Shown here: one piece after another, positions 5,774 to 9,625 of the stretch
Numbering within the stretch: the first letter of the stretch is position 1
Layout: each line of letters opens with the position of its first letter
From: an uncultured Paracoccaceae bacterium
GTDB taxonomy: Bacteria > Pseudomonadota > Alphaproteobacteria > Rhodobacterales > Rhodobacteraceae
Assembly (NCBI GenBank): GCA_937916485.1
Contig: CALFSV010000216.1
Coordinates: forward strand, 1 to 9,625
Length of the DNA: 9,625 bases
Reading direction: 5' to 3'
Notes under the pieces: model-generated
The model's input: only the letters and a program-made list of their open reading frames with translations
The model's database searches: none
Told to the model about the DNA's origin: nothing
Program-made: the position numbers and the translations under genes

Positions 5774-8125
5774 CTATGTTGTTGGTAGTTCATCACGGCT
5801 GCGCAGCGTATGCCATGCCACCAGAACAAACCCTCCGGCTAATGCCAGACCATAGATTTCGGTCGGACGCGCTAGGATCAGAACTGCAATTACGAGGCGC
5901 GTGCAGATCATTATCGGTTTCAGCGCTTTGCGGTCAAACCCTGCAAGGGCGCTGGACACCAAATAAAGGGCCACGGCGATGCGAAGCATCAGCAATGCCA
6001 ACCAGCCAAAATTGAGGGAGCCATCGTAGCCCGCTATGAATAACCCATTGTTTGGATCGATCACAGCCTTGTCGATCAGCAATAATTCTGGGTAGAGCGC
6101 GAAAACGAAGGGAATGGTGAACATAACGATACCAGATCGCACTGCCGAAAAACCAGTTTTCATCGGATCTGCCTTTGTGATGCTCGCTGCTGCAAACGCA
6201 GCCAATGCGACGGGCGGCGTGATAGCTGAGGCAACTGCGAAGTAAAAGATGAACATATGCGCCGTGAACGTCGCAAGCCCTAGGCCCACAAGCATCGGAC
6301 CCATCAGCAACGCAACGTTAATGTAGGCTGGCACCGCTGGCATTCCCATGCCGAGTAGGACTGCCAAAAGCATTGTCAAAAATAATGCGAACAGTTGGAA
6401 ACCAACAGAGTTGGCGGAAACATCAAAGGAATTGAGGAACCCAAGCACATCAACGGCCACAAATTTAGCAAGGCCTGTGAAGTTCAAGCATACGTCGATC
6501 ACAGTGACAGCGACGAACATTAAGAATAATGTGGAGATCGTCACGCCCGCTTGCGACAGACCATCAAAGATCTTCATCGGTTTGGCACGGAAGGATTTGT
6601 CGACGAACATCAGGATAAGTAGGAGGAACACCGCCCACCATCCCGCCGCGCTTGCATCACCCGCCGCGTTTTGGAACAGCTCGATGATCCAAGGCAAGGA
6701 TGTGATCTCGCACGTCCCGTTTCTTTGATCAACAACTGCGCCCAGCATGATAGAATACCAGCTGCATCCGACAGCGTCTTTGGGAGTAAGCAGAAGTATC
6801 AGAACCAACAAAACAGGACCAAAGATTTGTATCAAATGAAGGCGATCTTCACCTGTTAGTTTCATGTCTTCAGTTAATTCTCCGACTGCTTCGATTTTTT
6901 GCTTACGCGCTTGGAACATGACAGAGAGGAACAAGCAGAAGAAGTAGAAGAGGGCGGGCAAAGTTGCGGCAATGATAATCTCGCGATAAGGCACACCGGT
7001 CAAAGCTGCCATGATGAAAGCAGCAACGCCCATGATCGGCGGCATAATTGCACCGCCGGAAGAGGCGGCAGCTTCTACGCCGCCTGAAAAGACTTTGGAG
7101 AAGCCCCGCTTGAGCATCATTGGGATCGTCAAAACGCCCGTGGACAAGACGTTCACAACTGGGCCGCCCGTGATCGTTCCAAACATCGCAGAAGACACGA
7201 CGGCCGCATGGGCTGGGCCACCGCGCAAGTTGCGGGTTGCAGCAAAGGCGAGCTTGATCAAAGATTGGCCACCCGCGCATTTGCCGAAAAGAGCACCTAG
7301 AATGACATATGGGAACACGAGAACAAGCAGGACATTGATGAAACGACCGAGCAGGCCAGAAGATTGATTGACCAAGGCATCTTGGAACAACCCATGGCTA
7401 GATCCAAGGCTCCTGACATCTTCACTGCTTAAAATCGTCACTAAGTACTTGTTTTGGTCCTCTGGCCCAAAAAAATACCAGTTAAGAATTGTAAAGAAAG
7501 TATAAGCGGCTATCAGGATTGAGACTAGGACGAGCGGCAATCCCCAGACTTTAATATTGTAGCCAAGGAAAACAGCAACGGCGCTGAACATGATTAAGAT
7601 CAACCAGCTACCTGTTGTGGTCGCGCACCCTGGATCATCGGCTGTGTCAGGCACGGGCAACCCATAAAGCTCAGCGAAGTCAATTTCTGCCTGTAATGCC
7701 TTGGCGACCAGGCGTTCACGGTCTCCGGTAAATTTATCGATCAGGCAGACGGATTCGATCTCGACTAAGTATGTTAGCGAAATTGCTGCAGCGGCTACTA
7801 CAAGCGCTGCATCCATAAAAAGTCCAAAACGGCGGACAGTTGCACTTTTGTTTGCCCAACTACGCCACATAGACTTTTTCAATGCAACAACCAGCATCAT
7901 CCAGAAGAAGGTGATCGGGAACAACCACTCGGTCGGGAAGCGCCGTATTCTGAAAAACTCGTTGCCCGTGAGATCCTTCCATAGATTGTCCCAACCCGGA
8001 ATAGAAGGTGTCACGTTTATGAGACCAAGCAGAACAAGCAGAAGTGCCAAAATGTAGATTAGTCGATCTACAAACACAGGTTTTTGAAATGCTATTATGG
8101 AATTTGTAGAGTTTTGATCTGACAT
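5774..8125 (-). CDS. TRAP transporter fused permease (4TM-12TM, TAXI-associated)
   Basis: Inner-membrane, sodium-type secondary transporter subunit in which the small (DctQ-like) and large (DctM-like) TRAP subunits are fused, the usual partner of TAXI binding proteins. It has 783 aa with many hydrophobic segments. The large-domain signature motifs are GGPAHAAVVSSAMFGTITGG (302-321), the following PVVNVLSTG (322-330), SSGGAIMPPIMG (355-366), GMGMPAVPAYINVAL (592-606) and SAITPPVALAAFAAASI (633-649). Hydrophilic loops at about 122-170 and 448-495 each carry a cysteine pair (C127/C167 and C454/C472). A further C-terminal hydrophobic region (about 700-775) follows. The ATG at 8125 has AAAAGG eleven bases upstream, a rather long spacing. 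It lies 89 bp after the binding-protein gene and 11 bp before the sulfatase, so import and hydrolysis are co-transcribed. Confidence 0.95.
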   Translation of the reverse strand: MSDQNSTNSIIAFQKPVFVDRLIYILALLLVLLGLINVTPSIPGWDNLWKDLTGNEFFRIRRFPTEWLFPITFFWMMLVVALKKSMWRSWANKSATVRRFGLFMDAALVVAAAAISLTYLVEIESVCLIDKFTGDRERLVAKALQAEIDFAELYGLPVPDTADDPGCATTTGSWLILIMFSAVAVFLGYNIKVWGLPLVLVSILIAAYTFFTILNWYFFGPEDQNKYLVTILSSEDVRSLGSSHGLFQDALVNQSSGLLGRFINVLLVLVFPYVILGALFGKCAGGQSLIKLAFAATRNLRGGPAHAAVVSSAMFGTITGGPVVNVLSTGVLTIPMMLKRGFSKVFSGGVEAAASSGGAIMPPIMGVAAFIMAALTGVPYREIIIAATLPALFYFFCLFLSVMFQARKQKIEAVGELTEDMKLTGEDRLHLIQIFGPVLLVLILLLTPKDAVGCSWYSIMLGAVVDQRNGTCEITSLPWIIELFQNAAGDASAAGWWAVFLLLILMFVDKSFRAKPMKIFDGLSQAGVTISTLFLMFVAVTVIDVCLNFTGLAKFVAVDVLGFLNSFDVSANSVGFQLFALFLTMLLAVLLGMGMPAVPAYINVALLMGPMLVGLGLATFTAHMFIFYFAVASAITPPVALAAFAAASITKADPMKTGFSAVRSGIVMFTIPFVFALYPELLLIDKAVIDPNNGLFIAGYDGSLNFGWLALLMLRIAVALYLVSSALAGFDRKALKPIMICTRLVIAVLILARPTEIYGLALAGGFVLVAWHTLRSRDELPTT

Positions 8126-8143
8126 GACGAAAGCAACCTTTTA

Positions 8144-8157
8144 CCTACTGTAGTAGG
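8144..8157. repeat. Short inverted repeat upstream of the permease gene
   Basis: CCTAC-TGTA-GTAGG, five perfect base pairs around a four-base loop, immediately 5' of the permease ribosome-binding site on the minus strand. It could act as a small mRNA hairpin affecting permease translation or as part of an intergenic processing structure. The stem is short, so chance occurrence cannot be excluded. Confidence 0.35.
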
Positions 8158-8160
8158 AAA

Positions 8161-8193
8161 ATTGAAAAGGAGGGCACATGCGTTACGCCCCCC
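8161..8193 (-). terminator. Terminator-like/attenuator hairpin between binding-protein and permease genes
   Basis: In minus-strand RNA, GGGGGGC (8193-8187) can pair with GCCCTCC (8175-8169), seven pairs including one G-U, around an 11-base loop. It is followed at once by TTTTC and then AATTTT (8168-8161), as in an intrinsic terminator. It starts 21 bp after the TAXI stop codon. Partial termination or 3'-end stabilisation here would give much more binding protein than membrane subunit, a common arrangement in binding-protein transporter operons. The rest of the operon has no other obvious promoter in this gap, so read-through is expected. Confidence 0.6.
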
Positions 8194-8214
8194 TAACGGA
8201 AAGTGTTCACCAGA

Positions 8215-9270
8215 TTAAGGCTTGGAACAGTCAGGTAGCGTGTGTCCAGCTTCTTCCCAAGCACGTACCGCGCCAGGGTGGAACTTCACAATGTTCGCTC
8301 CACAAAGACCGTTGGCTTTTTCGGAAACATCGCCAAAGTTGAGCGTCGCCATGAATGGAGCCATCGCTTTGATCTCATCTAAATTCTCGATGTGCGACTT
8401 TGTGAGTTGGTAGGCCAGCTCTTCGTCCATGCTTTTGTTAACAAGATCCCCACCAGGCACAGCTTTGCCGCGGAACATGTCATCCTCAGACACAATGGTC
8501 CAACCTTCACCCATCGCCGCTTTGATCTCTGCAAGCGGCACAACGAAAGGCGTTGAGCCAGGCTTGTTCAAGAACTTCTGCGTTGCCGGCGCTTCGAACA
8601 ATTCCTTGGGCATTGAGTACATTGTCATTGAACCCGCAGCGGAAGCTTGAGTCACCCGCGGTCCAGGGAACATTGCAGGGATTACAGCAGCATCAACAGT
8701 GCCGTCGATAATCGCCGATGGCATCTGACTCCAGTTTACTGTCACCGTATCGTAATCCTCTTCTGACTTCAGGCCGGTGAAAAGCTGGATCAAGCTACGT
8801 GAGTTCAAAGCGGCAGTACCACGTGGTGGCCCGTTCAAAACCTTCATGCCCTTAAGGTCATCCCAACCAGAAATTCCCTTTGAATCATATGCATAAAGCG
8901 TGAATATTGAGAATGTGTAAGGATAAAGCATAGCAATGCTATGACCAAGCTCATTAGCCGCGTCTTTTTCCAAATTTGAATATGGACCAGCTGCTTTCGC
9001 CATCAAGAACGGTAGAATAAAAGGTCCGCTGGCAAGATCAATTTTACCTTCCGCGAGGGCCATCATGTATTTGGTTCCGGTTTGCCCATCTTTCATTTGA
9101 ATATTGGCGATGCCGCGCTCTGCTGCGTTCTCAACGAGCGACGTCGCGGATAGCGCACCGGCGGTACCTGCGCCAGCAGCATTGGATGTCAAGTTAACTT
9201 GCGCGAAACTCGCGCTTGCACTTAGCGCGAACGTCATGGCGCTGGCCGTTTTGAATATAGTCTTGAGCAT
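8215..9270 (-). CDS. TRAP transporter substrate-binding protein, TAXI family
   Basis: Periplasmic receptor for the adjacent fused permease. It has 351 aa with a clear Sec signal peptide (MLKTIFKTASAMTFALSASASFA, residues 1-23, likely cut before QVN). Family features are the small-residue segment NAAGAGTAGAL (30-40), the ALAEGKIDLASG stretch (71-82), the Gly/Pro/Arg loop GMKVLNGPPRGTAAL (141-155), IIDGTVDAAVIPAMFPG (187-203) and the C-terminal KFHPGAVRAWEEAG (329-342). C323 and C348 could form a disulphide after export. The ATG at 9270 has a strong GGGAGGA four bases upstream; an upstream in-frame ATG at 9303 would add 11 residues that spoil the signal peptide. It is the first gene of the operon, preceded by a leader of about 165 nt, an operator-containing promoter and a 28-bp palindrome. 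Ligand unknown; TAXI proteins generally have poorly defined ligands. Confidence 0.94.
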   Translation of the reverse strand: MLKTIFKTASAMTFALSASASFAQVNLTSNAAGAGTAGALSATSLVENAAERGIANIQMKDGQTGTKYMMALAEGKIDLASGPFILPFLMAKAAGPYSNLEKDAANELGHSIAMLYPYTFSIFTLYAYDSKGISGWDDLKGMKVLNGPPRGTAALNSRSLIQLFTGLKSEEDYDTVTVNWSQMPSAIIDGTVDAAVIPAMFPGPRVTQASAAGSMTMYSMPKELFEAPATQKFLNKPGSTPFVVPLAEIKAAMGEGWTIVSEDDMFRGKAVPGGDLVNKSMDEELAYQLTKSHIENLDEIKAMAPFMATLNFGDVSEKANGLCGANIVKFHPGAVRAWEEAGHTLPDCSKP

Positions 9271-9441
9271 TGTGTCCTCCCTTAGCTCTAAACATTGCGG
9301 CAAATCTGTTGCTACCGCTGCGCAATCAATCTCTAGATGACAAAGTGAGCTGCAGTTTTCCTGTCTAACTCACTTCCAGGCACTCCCAAAAATGCGGACC
9401 TTTAGATTCGCAATTCGTTTGAGTCCAGTCTTCTGAGCCCC

Positions 9442-9470
9442 AATACATTATTTCGGGATCCTTAAGTCAA
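9442..9470 (-). promoter_or_regulatory. Putative sigma70-type promoter for the TAXI-TRAP-sulfatase operon
   Basis: On the minus strand TTGACT (9470-9465, five of six consensus matches) and TGTATT (9447-9442, four of six) are spaced by 17 bp. The GGATCC core occupies spacer positions 4-9, exactly as in the promoter at 1066-1094. The predicted start is near 9435, giving a leader of about 165 nt. The matching geometry at two separate promoters is the main support. Confidence 0.6.
9454..9463. promoter_or_regulatory. Putative operator site 4 (imperfect GGATCC palindrome)
   Basis: Minus-strand AAGGATCCCG, seven of ten matches to TGGGATCCCA, within the -35/-10 spacer of the TAXI promoter. It is the weakest of the five sites on sequence alone but is placed identically to site 3 and is centred exactly 62 bp from the strong palindrome at 9507-9534, which suggests cooperative binding with that site. 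Confidence 0.5.
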
Positions 9471-9506
9471 GAAATTTTAAAAATAAACATAAATTTTACT
9501 GATTTT

Positions 9507-9534
9507 ATTTCATTTTGGGATCCCAAAATGAAAT
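9507..9534. promoter_or_regulatory. Putative operator site 5 (perfect 28-bp palindrome)
   Basis: A perfect 28-bp inverted repeat centred between 9520 and 9521, with core CATTTTGGGATCCCAAAATG and four further symmetric bases on each side. It contains the same TGGGATCCCA as site 3 and lies about 50 bp upstream of the TAXI -35 box. It is the longest palindrome seen in the window and is probably the highest-affinity site for the shared regulator. Without a T-run or neighbouring gene end it is unlikely to be a terminator. Confidence 0.7.
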
Positions 9535-9625
9535 TTTCATCTATTCTGTGGATGTGTGCTGCCCCTCAGAACAATGAGAGGTGCTAGGAGACGATTTAAA
9601 ACTCGCATCGGGTTGCTAGCGCAGC

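Larger units (their letters stand above)
9271..9625. other. Non-coding control region upstream of the TAXI operon
   Basis: No convincing gene. From left to right it holds the long leader of the TAXI operon (about 9271-9435), the putative promoter and two operators (9442-9534), and then a small inverted repeat. In minus-strand RNA the repeat is CCTCTCA/TGAGGGG (9581-9575 with 9568-9562), seven pairs with one U-G and a six-base loop, but no T-run follows it. A plus-strand reading frame opens at an ATG at 9574 and a minus-strand one ends at a TAA at 9596-9598; both run off the edge after 17 codons or fewer and cannot be assigned. The segment 9470-9540 is strongly AT-rich. Confidence 0.6.

Noticed and set aside
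9271..9303. Upstream ATG (9303) for the TAXI gene
   Set aside because: The extension contains acidic residues ahead of the signal peptide, and the ATG at 9270 has a far better ribosome-binding site.
9574..9625. Possible start of a divergent plus-strand gene, or end of a minus-strand gene (TAA at 9596-9598)
   Set aside because: Only 17 and 9 sense codons are visible, no ribosome-binding site precedes 9574, and the two readings exclude each other. More flanking sequence is needed to decide.
1..9625. CRISPR arrays, tRNA/rRNA genes, insertion sequences, phage genes, replication origins
   Set aside because: No regularly spaced repeats, cloverleaf-like segments, transposase motifs or terminal repeats were recognised on either strand.

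Overview
The window looks like a catabolic accessory locus from an alphaproteobacterium, probably a marine Rhodobacterales/roseobacter-type organism. This rests on the combination of two TRAP-type binding-protein transporters, sulfatase-family enzymes, moderate base composition and tightly packed operons; taxonomy is inferred, not shown.

Layout. At the left edge a DctP-type TRAP binding protein runs leftwards out of the window (minus strand, 1-889, C-terminus missing). A 259-bp divergent control region (890-1148) separates it from a plus-strand gene (1149-2426) for a cytoplasmic, shortened alkyl-sulfatase-like metallo-beta-lactamase (MBL) protein. That gene converges on a five-gene minus-strand operon, read from right to left: TAXI-type TRAP binding protein (9270-8215), fused TRAP permease (8125-5774), formylglycine-type sulfatase (5762-4179), a second MBL-fold hydrolase (4173-3277) and a siderophore-interacting-protein-family flavoreductase (3262-2444). 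Gaps inside the last four genes are 5-14 bp. The only larger gap, 89 bp after the binding-protein gene, holds a terminator-like hairpin. The right end (9271-9625) is a non-coding control region.

Regulation ties the locus together. Variants of a TGGGATCCCA palindrome occur three times in the divergent region and twice upstream of the TAXI gene, one of them as the centre of a perfect 28-bp palindrome. At both the MBL promoter and the TAXI promoter the GGATCC core sits at positions 4-9 of a 17-bp spacer between putative -35 and -10 boxes, with a second site exactly 62 bp upstream. One unidentified regulator, probably encoded outside the window, likely controls all three transcription units.

Working model (inference): two TRAP systems import related anionic compounds, perhaps organosulfates. 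Three cytoplasmic hydrolases from two unrelated folds (alkaline-phosphatase-like FGly sulfatase and two MBL enzymes) then cleave the ester, with a flavin reductase as an unexpected partner. The actual substrate cannot be read from the sequence; phosphonate or phosphate esters remain possible. Two key-residue oddities stand out: a Gly-to-Cys change in the sulfatase signature and loss of the usual carboxylate-binding Arg in the DctP protein.
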